DNA of 64,000 bases from NCBI RefSeq assembly GCF_008124835.1, contig NZ_VNHW01000005.1, positions 248,001 to 312,000 on the forward strand, read 5' to 3'. The notes beneath the pieces are model-generated. The model was not told the origin of the DNA. It worked only from the letters and a program-made list of their open reading frames with translations, and did not search any database. The translations under genes and the position numbers were made by a program. How positions within the stretch are numbered: position 1 is the first letter of the stretch; each line of letters starts with the position of its first letter. This document shows, piece after piece, positions 16,436 through 23,872 of this stretch. The stretch is from Blastococcus xanthinilyticus (GTDB lineage Bacteria > Actinomycetota > Actinomycetes > Mycobacteriales > Geodermatophilaceae).

Positions 16436-17227
16436 TCACCGGGTCGACGCGGACACTGCGGGCCGGACGCTCCCCTGGCGACGCGGTCCGCGGTCGGCGT
16501 CCCGCCCGTCCTTGCCGAGCAGCGGCTCCAGCGCCCATCCGGTCACCCGCAGCAGCGCCTCGCGGACGATCCGGCCGCTCATCTTGCTCGTACCCAGCTC
16601 GCGGTCGAGGAAGACGATCGGCACCTCCACCACGCGCAGCCCCGCGGCGAGCAGCCGCCGGGCGACGTCGACCTGGAAGCAGTAGCCCTCGCACTGGACA
16701 CCGTCGAGGTCGACCCGCTCCAGGGCGTGCCGGCGGAACGCCCGGAACCCGCCGGTCGCGTCACCCAGGGGCAGCTGGAGGGCCAGGCGCACGTAGTGGT
16801 TGGCCGTCCGGCTCAGCACCTCCCGGCGCCACGGCCAGTCGCGCGCCTCGCCACCGGGGACCCAGCGCGACCCCAGGACGGCGTCGGCCCCGGAGAGCGC
16901 GGACAGCAGCCGCGGGAGGTCCTCGGGGCGGTGCGAGCCGTCGGCGTCCATCTGGGCGACGACGTCGTAGCCCTGGGCCAGGGCCCAGCGGAACCCGGCC
17001 ACGTAGGCCGGCCCGAGCCCGGCCTTCCCGGGCCGGTGCAGCACCCGCACGTGCGGGTCCCGGCCGGCGATCTCCTCGGCCACCGCACCGGTGCCGTCCG
17101 GGCTGTTGTCGTCGATGACGAGCAGATCGGCCTCGGGCACCGCCCGCCGCAGGGCCGCCACCGTGCGCGGCAGGCTCTCGCGTTCGTCGTAGGTCGGGAC
17201 GCAGACGCACACGCTGGGGGACGGCAT
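16436..17227 (-). CDS. Polyprenol-phosphate mannose synthase (Ppm1/Dpm1-type GT2)
   Basis: A 263-residue GT2 glycosyltransferase that transfers mannose from GDP-mannose to polyprenol phosphate. It shows CVPTYDERESLPRTV at the start, IDDNSPDGTG, and the metal-binding DAD in AQMDADGSHRPEDL, then a GSRWVPGGE segment and the C-terminal RELGTSKMSG motif. There is no membrane domain, as in mycobacterial Ppm1-D2. ATG 17227 begins at the family N-terminus. Its product is the donor for the Pmt enzyme encoded 0.5 kb away on the other strand. Confidence 0.93.
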   Translation of the reverse strand: MPSPSVCVCVPTYDERESLPRTVAALRRAVPEADLLVIDDNSPDGTGAVAEEIAGRDPHVRVLHRPGKAGLGPAYVAGFRWALAQGYDVVAQMDADGSHRPEDLPRLLSALSGADAVLGSRWVPGGEARDWPWRREVLSRTANHYVRLALQLPLGDATGGFRAFRRHALERVDLDGVQCEGYCFQVDVARRLLAAGLRVVEVPIVFLDRELGTSKMSGRIVREALLRVTGWALEPLLGKDGRDADRGPRRQGSVRPAVSASTR

Positions 17228-17391
17228 CCGCGTCCCATGCCCCTGTTCCGCGGTCGGGACACGCGCCGGCCGACATCGTTGCGACTCCGCGCCCGTGCCC
17301 CGGCGAACTCTGGCCGACACGGGAGCAAATGCGGGTCGACGCGGGTGGAAAAGCGCTGGTCAAGGCGGAAGGGGCCGTCCCGTGACGCCTT

Positions 17392-17454
17392 CGTTACCGG
17401 ACTGTCGCGTGTAGCCCTGCCCTCAGCGGACATGCAAGGGACTCGTCCGTAACG
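17392..17454 (+). promoter_or_regulatory. Upstream region of lipoprotein gene with GTTAC/GTAAC inverted pair
   Basis: CGTTACCGGAC (17392-17402) and GTCCGTAACG (17445-17454) form an inverted pair with one unpaired base, within the short region between the divergent mannose synthase and lipoprotein genes. No clear -10/-35 pair is seen. Confidence 0.3.
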
Positions 17455-17479
17455 CAATGCAACGTGACAGGGGAACGAC

Positions 17480-17743
17480 ATGAACAAGCTCACCCGCGGC
17501 ATCGCCGCCGCCTCCTTCTCCAGCTTCCTGGTCCTGGGCCTCGCGGCCTGCGGCGACGAGGAGGGCGAGGTCGAGGTCACCGAGACCGAGGAGATCACGG
17601 AGACCGAGGAGTCGGAGACCGAGGTCACCGAGACCCTCGAGCCGACCGAGACCGAGACCGAGACCGAGGAAGAGGTCGTCGAGACCGAGACCGAGGTCAA
17701 CACCGAGACCGAGACCGAGTTCGAGACCGAGACCAACAACTGA
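17480..17743 (+). CDS. Thr/Glu-rich repeat lipoprotein
   Basis: An 87-residue protein. A signal helix ends in the lipobox GLAAC; the mature part of about 62 residues is almost only Glu, Thr and Val in TET/EVT repeats, with no Lys or Arg. AGGGGAACGAC precedes ATG 17480. It lies between the mannose donor gene and pmt, and its stop is 4 bp before the pmt start. I infer that it is a surface lipoprotein whose many threonines could be O-mannosylated by Pmt; no known family is recognised. Confidence 0.85.
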   Translation: MNKLTRGIAAASFSSFLVLGLAACGDEEGEVEVTETEEITETEESETEVTETLEPTETETETEEEVVETETEVNTETETEFETETNN

Positions 17744-17747
17744 TTCC

Positions 17748-19169
17748 GTGAGCACCGCCGCACCGGCGGAGCAGCGGACCGCGGGCGGCGCCACGAGGCG
17801 CCGCCCGCGGTCGGCGGTGGTGGTGCCGCTGGTCCTGCTCTGCATCGCCGCGGCCGTGCGGCTCTGGGACCTGGGCGACCCCGACCGCCTGTTCTTCGAC
17901 GAGAAGTACTACGGCCGCGACTCGCTCGACTACGTCACCCGAGGCGTGGAGGAGGAGCGCCCGGCCCACCCGCCGCTCGGCAAGTGGGTCATCGCCCTCG
18001 GCATCCAGCTCTTCGGCTACACCCCGTTCGGCTGGCGCATCGGCGTCGCCGTCGCCGGGTCGCTGACCGTCCTGCTGGTGCACCTGTCCGGGCTGCGGCT
18101 CTTCCGGCGGACCGGCCCGGCCGCGCTCGCGGCCCTTCTGGTGGCGCTGGACGGGCTGGCGGTGACGACCAGCCGGATCGCCATGCTCGACGCGACGCTG
18201 GCCCTCTGCGTGGCTCTCGCCTTCTGGCTGGTGCTCCTCGACCGGGACGCCCGGCGCTCGGCACGGGGGCCCGCGGAACCACTCCTCCACTCGCTGCTGG
18301 GCTCCCGCTACCGGTGGCTGGCCGGCGTGGCCCTCGGGCTGGCCGTCGCGACGAAGTGGTCGGGCCTGCTCGCGGTCGCCGCCGCCGGGCTGCTCGTGCT
18401 CGGCACCGAGCTGGCCGGGCGCCGGGAGGGGCTGCTGCGCGGCACCCGGCGGGCCGCCGCCGTCGGCGCCGGCGCGGTGCTGAGCCTGCTGCTGGTGCCG
18501 GCCGCCGTCTACCTCGCCTCCTTCGCGGGCTGGTTCGCGAACTACGAGGCCAGCTACGCCGGGGCGCAGGCCTGCGAGGCGGGCGACTGCGCGACCGGCT
18601 TCGGCGACCGGCTGGACACCTGGTGGGGAACCCAGACCGCGCTCGTGGACTACCACCGGAACCTGGAGGCGACCCACCCCTACCGGTCGGACCCACCGGG
18701 CTGGGCCTGGCTGGAGCGGCCGGTCCTCGTCTACGCGGAGAGCTGCACCACCGAGCAGCAGGAGGCCGGCGAGTGCGAGGTGCCCCCGGGCACGGTCGCG
18801 CGGATCACGATGGTGGGCAGCCCCGCGCTGTGGTGGCCGGCACTGCTCGCGTACCCGGTGCTGCTGTGGCGCGCCGTCGTCCGCCGGGACGGCGTCGCCG
18901 CCGCGATCCTGGTCCCCCTGGCGCTGCTCTGGCTGCCCTGGCTGGCCGCCGGCAAGCCCGGCTACTTCTTCTACCTCGCGCCGGCCGTGCCGTTCATCGC
19001 CCTCGGGCTGGTGCGCGCGATCCAGGTCGGTCCGCGGCCGCGCCTCGTCGGGGCCGGGCTGGCCGTGCTCGCCATCGCCTGCTTCGCCTTCTTCGCCCCG
19101 ATCTGGCTAGGGATCCCGCTGGACCGGGACGCCCTCGACCTCCGCTACTGGCTGCCGTCCTGGCGGTGA
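17748..19169 (+). CDS. pmt: Dolichyl-phosphate-mannose protein mannosyltransferase (GT39)
   Basis: A 473-residue polytopic enzyme of the GT39 family that moves mannose from polyprenol-phosphate-mannose to Ser/Thr of exported proteins. The catalytic acidic pair is in the first external loop (LFFDEKYYGRD), followed by AHPPLGKW and SRIAMLDATLAL, both family signatures, and about ten hydrophobic helices. It follows the Thr-rich lipoprotein gene by 4 bp and is probably co-transcribed. Its last 63 bases overlap, tail to tail, the end of the GT87 gene. Confidence 0.94.
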   Translation: MSTAAPAEQRTAGGATRRRPRSAVVVPLVLLCIAAAVRLWDLGDPDRLFFDEKYYGRDSLDYVTRGVEEERPAHPPLGKWVIALGIQLFGYTPFGWRIGVAVAGSLTVLLVHLSGLRLFRRTGPAALAALLVALDGLAVTTSRIAMLDATLALCVALAFWLVLLDRDARRSARGPAEPLLHSLLGSRYRWLAGVALGLAVATKWSGLLAVAAAGLLVLGTELAGRREGLLRGTRRAAAVGAGAVLSLLLVPAAVYLASFAGWFANYEASYAGAQACEAGDCATGFGDRLDTWWGTQTALVDYHRNLEATHPYRSDPPGWAWLERPVLVYAESCTTEQQEAGECEVPPGTVARITMVGSPALWWPALLAYPVLLWRAVVRRDGVAAAILVPLALLWLPWLAAGKPGYFFYLAPAVPFIALGLVRAIQVGPRPRLVGAGLAVLAIACFAFFAPIWLGIPLDRDALDLRYWLPSWR

Positions 19170-20345
19170 CCCGCCCGGTCGGCGCACCACCTCGACGACC
19201 ACCCAGAGCAGCGCGGCGGCGCGCAGGGCGAGCGCGACCGCGAGCACCGGGTAGGACACCCCCTCCCCGAACCCCGAACGGGCCGCGAGGTACGGGAACT
19301 CGACCGCGTGCACGAGCACGTCGCTCAGGACGACCGCGATGAACGGCCACGCCCGGCGCAGCACCAGCGCCATGAGCGGCACCAGCCACAGGGTGTACTG
19401 CGGCGAGTAGACCTTGTTGGCCAGCGTGAAACAGATCAGCACCGGCAGCAGGAGCTGCCACCACTCCTCCGGCCGGCGGTGCCGGATCCCGAGGGCGACG
19501 ACCGCGACGGCGGCCACCCCGAACACCGCCAGGCCGGCGACGTCGAGCGCGGCCGGCCCGAGTTGCGGGCCGCCCAGCCAGGCGAGCAGGAACCACAGGC
19601 TGTCGACGTGCATGCCCCGCTCGCCGCTGAGCTCGTAGAACCGGTTCCAGCCGTCCGGGGCCAGCAGGACGCCCGGCACGTGCACCGCGGCGAACACCAG
19701 CACGGCGGCGCCCCCGTGCAGGAGGGCGGCCCGGCGGCGACGCCGGGCCAGCAGCGCCAGCACGACCAGCGGCACCAGGAATCCGGGGAAGATCTTCGCC
19801 GCCGCGCCGAGCCCGGCCAGGGCGCCGGCGGCGGTGTCCCGGCCGCGCCGGTGCAGCAGCACGGCTCCCAGCAGCAGGGCGACCGGCAGCGTGTCCCAGT
19901 TGAAGAAGGCGTACAGGAACAGGGTCGGCGCGGCGGCCCACCACAGCAGCCGGGCCTGGCCCAGGCCCAGGCGCCGCAGCAGGGCCAGCGAGGCCAGCAC
20001 CTCCGCCACCACGAAGACGCCGTTGACCGCGGAGAAGGTCGTGACCGTCGCCGTGCCGGGCAGCGCGTGGGCGAGGGCGGACGCCAGCCAGATGCGCACC
20101 GCGAGCACCGGTGGGTACTCCAGCGGCAGGGCCCCGTAGGGGCCTGCCCCCTCGTCCAGGCCCCGCCGGAACCACAGCGGGGCGATGTCGGAGTAGCAGT
20201 ACCCGTAGTACTGCTCGCCGTCGGCCCAGCCGCCGTCCAGGCACCACGCCCTCGACCACCACCCACCGGCGAGCACGAGCAGGGCGACGGCGACCACCGC
20301 GATCTCCCCGGTGCGCCGGGCCCCCGGACCCCTGCCGCCGGTCAT
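19107..20345 (-). CDS. GT87 (DUF2029) polyprenol-phosphate-mannose-dependent mannosyltransferase
   Basis: A 412-residue membrane glycosyltransferase of the GT87/PimE-like group. An external loop after helix 1 carries acidic residues (YCYSDIAPLWFRRGL), followed by LEYPPVLAVRIW, AKIFPGFLVPLV and CFTLANKVYSPQYTLWL, which are GT87 signatures. These enzymes use polyprenol-phosphate-mannose, so it likely shares the donor made by the synthase encoded at 16436-17227. GAGGGAGGGCG precedes ATG 20345. Its 3' end overlaps pmt by 63 bp. Confidence 0.9.
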   Translation of the reverse strand: MTGGRGPGARRTGEIAVVAVALLVLAGGWWSRAWCLDGGWADGEQYYGYCYSDIAPLWFRRGLDEGAGPYGALPLEYPPVLAVRIWLASALAHALPGTATVTTFSAVNGVFVVAEVLASLALLRRLGLGQARLLWWAAAPTLFLYAFFNWDTLPVALLLGAVLLHRRGRDTAAGALAGLGAAAKIFPGFLVPLVVLALLARRRRRAALLHGGAAVLVFAAVHVPGVLLAPDGWNRFYELSGERGMHVDSLWFLLAWLGGPQLGPAALDVAGLAVFGVAAVAVVALGIRHRRPEEWWQLLLPVLICFTLANKVYSPQYTLWLVPLMALVLRRAWPFIAVVLSDVLVHAVEFPYLAARSGFGEGVSYPVLAVALALRAAALLWVVVEVVRRPGGSPPGRQPVAEVEGVPVQRDP

Positions 20346-20443
20346 CGCCCTCCCTCCTCGCCCTCCGGCGTCCCAGGTCCGGGACGGCGCGGCTCGGGAC
20401 GACACTGCCCGCACCGGCCCGGTCCCGCACGGCCGGGCCGATC

Positions 20444-20469
20444 CTGTGGACACGGCGGCCTGTCCACAG
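20444..20469. promoter_or_regulatory. Inverted repeat CTGTGGACA-N8-TGTCCACAG
   Basis: Perfect 9-bp arms lie between the divergent GT87 and DUF2786 genes, 34 bp before the DUF2786 ATG. Each arm differs by one base from the actinobacterial DnaA-box consensus TTGTCCACA, in opposed orientation. It may be a DnaA site or the operator of a dimeric regulator. Confidence 0.55.
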
Positions 20470-20503
20470 CTGCTCGCGGGTGCCCCGCGGCGAGGCGGGC
20501 ACC

Positions 20504-21736
20504 ATGCCCGGCGTGATCGACGACGCGTGGACCGCCGACCTCCTCCGGCACCGGAGCAGCCTGCTCACCGATGCCGCCGTGGCCCAGGAGCTGGCCGTGG
20601 CCCTCGCCGCCCACGACCCGACGGTCGACGGCGGCGGCATCGCCACCGCCGCGCTGCTCGACGCCCTCGACGGGGCCTGGGAGCGGGGCTGGCAGCCGGC
20701 CGACATCGCACAGGCGGCACGACGGGGGGCGACCGCCGGGGCCGTTCCGCTGGTGATCGCGCTGATCGGCGCGCACGCGCGGCGGACCGACGCGGTGGTC
20801 CGCGCGCCGGAGGAGTGGGTCGCCCAGCTGCGGGAGCTGGGCACGCTCTCCCCCGGGGACGCCGCGGTGGTGGCCGGCTGGCACCGGGCGGAGCGCCGGC
20901 CCCCGGCGGAGGCGTGGCGGATCGTGCTGCGGCTCGCGGGGGTGCTGGGCACCGCGCCGCGGATCGAGGTGCTGATCCCGCCGCCGTCGCGGTGGGCCGC
21001 CGCCCGGCCGCGGTCGGGCGGTACGCCGCCCGGCGGACCGGCGTCGGGGGACGACCGCGTGCTGCGCCGGATCCGCGGCCTGCTGGTCAAGGCGGAGTCC
21101 ACCGAGTTCCCCGACGAGGCGGAGGCGCTGACCGCCAAGGCGCAGGAGCTGATGACCCGGCACGCGGTGGACGGTGCCCTGCTGGCAACCGGCGCGGCGC
21201 CCACGGCGGCGGTGGGCACCCGCCGGGTGCACGTCGACGACCCGTACGTGCGCGCCAAGACGCAGCTGCTGGCGGCCGTCGCGGAGACCAACGACGTCCG
21301 GCTGGTCTGGTACCAGGGCCTGGGCATCGCCACCCTGGTCGGCGTGCGGGCCGACCTGGACGCGGTCGAGCTGCTGTTCACCTCGCTGCTGCTCCAGGTG
21401 GCCCAGGCGCTGGCCGTCGCCGAGAGGGAGGGTGCCGGGCGGGCGTCGGCGCGGACCTTCCGCAGGGCCTTCCTGCTCGGCTACGCGCACCGCATCGGGG
21501 AGCGGCTCGGAGCGGCGCGCCGCCGGGCCACCGCGGACGCAGCAGCCGAGCGCGGGGTCGACCTCCTGCCGGTGCTGCGCTCCCGCCGGGAGGCGGTCGA
21601 CAGCGCCGTCGCAGAGCTCTTCCCGCGGGTGCGCGCGAGCCGGAGCCGCGCCACGGTCGATCCCGGTGGCTGGTACGCGGGGCAGGCCGCCGCCGAGCGG
21701 GCCGAGGTGGGCCCGCACCGCCCGCCGATCCGTTGA
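20504..21736 (+). CDS. DUF2786 domain protein
   Basis: A 410-residue protein with a DUF2786 domain in its middle (about residues 185-225: VLRRIRGLLVKAES, then EAEALTAKAQELMTRH), a short conserved helical module often found in phage and actinobacterial proteins. The N-terminal 160 residues are helical with no recognised fold; the C-terminal part (AETNDVRLVWYQGLGIATLVG, then a long helical stretch) resembles the region that usually follows DUF2786. Function unknown. ATG 20504 is the first in-frame ATG and lies after the TGTGGACA/TGTCCACA inverted repeat. Confidence 0.8.
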   Translation: MPGVIDDAWTADLLRHRSSLLTDAAVAQELAVALAAHDPTVDGGGIATAALLDALDGAWERGWQPADIAQAARRGATAGAVPLVIALIGAHARRTDAVVRAPEEWVAQLRELGTLSPGDAAVVAGWHRAERRPPAEAWRIVLRLAGVLGTAPRIEVLIPPPSRWAAARPRSGGTPPGGPASGDDRVLRRIRGLLVKAESTEFPDEAEALTAKAQELMTRHAVDGALLATGAAPTAAVGTRRVHVDDPYVRAKTQLLAAVAETNDVRLVWYQGLGIATLVGVRADLDAVELLFTSLLLQVAQALAVAEREGAGRASARTFRRAFLLGYAHRIGERLGAARRRATADAAAERGVDLLPVLRSRREAVDSAVAELFPRVRASRSRATVDPGGWYAGQAAAERAEVGPHRPPIR

Positions 21737-21758
21737 GGCGGGGCGCCCGCGCCGGCCG

Positions 21759-22011
21759 CGTTCCCGCGGGAACGCGGCGCACGCCCCTCCCCGCAGCGCC
21801 GGAGCGCGCCTCCGACCGTTCGCGGACACGTTCCCGCGAGAACGCCGCGCAGGGGCCTGGGCCACAGCCGGACCCGCCACACGTTCCCGCGGGAACGCCC
21901 CCTGCACGGCCCGGGCCACCGACGCACGCCGTGCCACTCGCTCTCGAGGGGTCGCTGACCGCATGGCCGGGGCCAGCGACGAACCGCCGTGCCCGCGTTC
22001 CCGCCGGAACG
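21759..22011. repeat. Array of four 16-bp palindromes CGTTCCCGCGGGAACG
   Basis: Copies lie at 21759-21774, 21829-21844 (one base change), 21882-21897 and 21996-22011 (one base change), filling most of the 328-bp gap before the HNH gene. Two are exact and two have a single central-half substitution. A fifth exact copy is at 23746-23761, directly after that gene. Spacing is irregular (70, 53, 114 bp), so this is an interspersed palindrome cluster and not a CRISPR array. Confidence 0.92.
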
Positions 22012-22052
22012 TCCCGAGGCTCTGAACAGCGGGTTCTGTCAGCACCCTTCCC

Positions 22053-22058
22053 TAGTCT
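22053..22058 (+). promoter_or_regulatory. -10 element for leaderless HNH gene
   Basis: TAGTCT followed by six bases and ATG 22065, with no ribosome site. Confidence 0.45.
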
Positions 22059-22064
22059 CCGGAC

Positions 22065-23732
22065 ATGCGTTCGAACGACAGCGGCGGTGCGGCGCCGATC
22101 GAGGACCTGGCGGCGGCGATCAGCTCCGGGGCCGTGCGGCTGGCCGCCGCGACGGCCTCCTGGCTGCGGCTGGTCGCCGAGTTCGACGAGCGCGGCGGCT
22201 GGCACGGCGTGGGCATCCGCTCCTGCGGCCACTGGCTGGCCTGGCAGTGCGGCCTCGGGCCGGGCGCGGCCCGGGAGCACGTCCGCGTCGCCCGGGCGCT
22301 GCGCGGCCTGCCGAGGATCGAGGCGGCGTTCGCCGCCGGGCGGATCTCCTACTCGAAGGTCCGCGCCCTGACCCGCATCGCCGACCCGGACTGCGAGACC
22401 GCCCTGCTGGAATTCGCGACGTCGGCCAGCGCGTCCCAGACCGAGCGGTTCTGCCGCGAGTGGCGCCGCGTCGACGACGCCGCCGGCCCTGGCGGGGACA
22501 GCAGGCGAGTCGAGGAGAGCCAGTCCTTCCGCTCCTGGACCGACGACGAGGGCTTCCTGGTGCTCCAGGTCCGGATGCCCGTGGAGACCGGCGCACCCCT
22601 CCTCGCCGCCATCGACTCGCTCGCCGAGCGGGATGCCCGCCGGGAGCGCGCCCTCCGCGCCAAGGCCGTGGCCGGGCATGCGGCGATCCGGGCCGCCGGC
22701 GGCTCGGTCGACGAGGACGTGGCGGACCGCTGCGCCGACGACGTCGCCGCGGGGTTCGCGCGTGAGCGCACCGCCGCGCGGCGGATCACCGCCCTGGCCG
22801 CCCTGGCGGAGGCCGGCGTCGAGCTGGACCGCCGGCCGGGCGACCCGCCACGGCGGGAGGTCGTCATCCACGTGGACGCCGCCGTGCTCGCCGACGACAC
22901 CGCCGCCGGGCGCGCGTACTACGAGGGCGGCCCGCCGGTCACCGGCACCCAGGCCCGCCGGATCCTCTGCGAGGCGACCGCGGTGGCGATGATCGAGAGC
23001 GGCCGGGAACCGCTGGTCGTCGGCCGGCGGCGGCGCCGCGCCACGAAGGCACAGCGCCGGGCCCTGCTGCGCCGCGACGGCGGCTGCGCGCGCCCCAGCT
23101 GCCCCGAGACCCGCCCGGAGCGGCTGCACGCCCACCACCTGCGGCACTGGCTGGCCGGCGGGCGCACCGACATCGACAACCTGGTCCTGCTCTGCGATGC
23201 CGACCACGGGCTGGTGCACGACCTCGGCCTGGTGCTCACCCGCCGCGACGGCGGGCTGGTCGTCACCGCGCCTGACGGCACCCGGGTCTGGGGCGGCGCC
23301 GACGCCGCGTTCGCGGGGGGCCTGCACGGCGCCCCGACCACCCCGGCCGGCGGCGCGGACCCCTATGCCGGCGTCGCACCCTTCGACACGACCGTCGGCA
23401 GGCGGCCGGCCGAGGCACCGGCGCCCGACCGGGAACGTCGCCGCCCCGCACCACCGACCCGGCCCGCGCCACCGGCCCGGCGCTGCTCGCCACTCCCCGG
23501 CCCCGCAGGGCCGGGACGGTCGCGATCCCGGCGCGCCGGCGCTCCGCGGACCACGGTCGGCGTGGCCCGCGAGAGCGTCCGGCTCGGCCGGGTCCTCTTC
23601 CCGGACGGCCCGCCCGATCTGGCTCCGCCCGCGCCACTGCCCTTCGACCGGCTGGACATGGCCTTCGCCATCGGCGTCCTCATGGGCAACCGCGACGCGG
23701 CCCGCCGTCGGACGATGGTGGCCGAGGAGTGA
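22065..23732 (+). CDS. DUF222 (13E12-type) HNH endonuclease
   Basis: A 555-residue protein. Residues 15-300 are the DUF222 domain (GWHGVGIRSCGHWLAWQCGL, RISYSKVRALTRIADP, FLVLQVRMP). Residues 325-390 form an HNH nuclease with zinc cysteines and the catalytic core (CARPSC, LHAHHLRHWLAGG, DNLVLLCDADHGLVHD). A Pro/Arg-rich linker and a conserved C-terminal helix complete it. This family is strongly amplified in actinobacteria including mycobacterial 13E12 repeats; its role is unknown and mobility or self-spread is suspected. ATG 22065 fits a leaderless transcript. It is bracketed by CGTTCCCGCGGGAACG palindromes. Confidence 0.95.
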   Translation: MRSNDSGGAAPIEDLAAAISSGAVRLAAATASWLRLVAEFDERGGWHGVGIRSCGHWLAWQCGLGPGAAREHVRVARALRGLPRIEAAFAAGRISYSKVRALTRIADPDCETALLEFATSASASQTERFCREWRRVDDAAGPGGDSRRVEESQSFRSWTDDEGFLVLQVRMPVETGAPLLAAIDSLAERDARRERALRAKAVAGHAAIRAAGGSVDEDVADRCADDVAAGFARERTAARRITALAALAEAGVELDRRPGDPPRREVVIHVDAAVLADDTAAGRAYYEGGPPVTGTQARRILCEATAVAMIESGREPLVVGRRRRRATKAQRRALLRRDGGCARPSCPETRPERLHAHHLRHWLAGGRTDIDNLVLLCDADHGLVHDLGLVLTRRDGGLVVTAPDGTRVWGGADAAFAGGLHGAPTTPAGGADPYAGVAPFDTTVGRRPAEAPAPDRERRRPAPPTRPAPPARRCSPLPGPAGPGRSRSRRAGAPRTTVGVARESVRLGRVLFPDGPPDLAPPAPLPFDRLDMAFAIGVLMGNRDAARRRTMVAEE

Positions 23733-23745
23733 CCGCCGTCCACGG

Positions 23746-23761
23746 CGTTCCCGCGGGAACG
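23746..23761. repeat. Fifth CGTTCCCGCGGGAACG palindrome
   Basis: An exact copy of the 16-bp palindrome, 14 bp after the HNH stop codon. Confidence 0.92.
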
Positions 23762-23772
23762 CACGGGGGCCC

Positions 23773-23845
23773 GCGCACCGTGAGCCGGCGCACCGAGTGC
23801 CGGCCCACCGTGGGCCAACGCCCTGGGCCAGCGCACCGTTTGCCG
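23773..23845. repeat. Degenerate 15-bp tandem array before recQ
   Basis: About five units resembling GCGCACCGTGAGCCG run from 23773 to 23845 (units start at 23773, 23788, 23803, 23818 and 23831; the fourth is 13 bp). They lie between the HNH gene palindrome and the RecQ start. Confidence 0.7.
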
Positions 23846-23872
23846 CCCCCGCCCGCCGGGGAGAGGCTGCCG

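Noticed and set aside
21759-22011. Palindrome cluster as a CRISPR array
   Set aside because: Spacing is irregular, units are 16 bp palindromes, and no cas gene is near.
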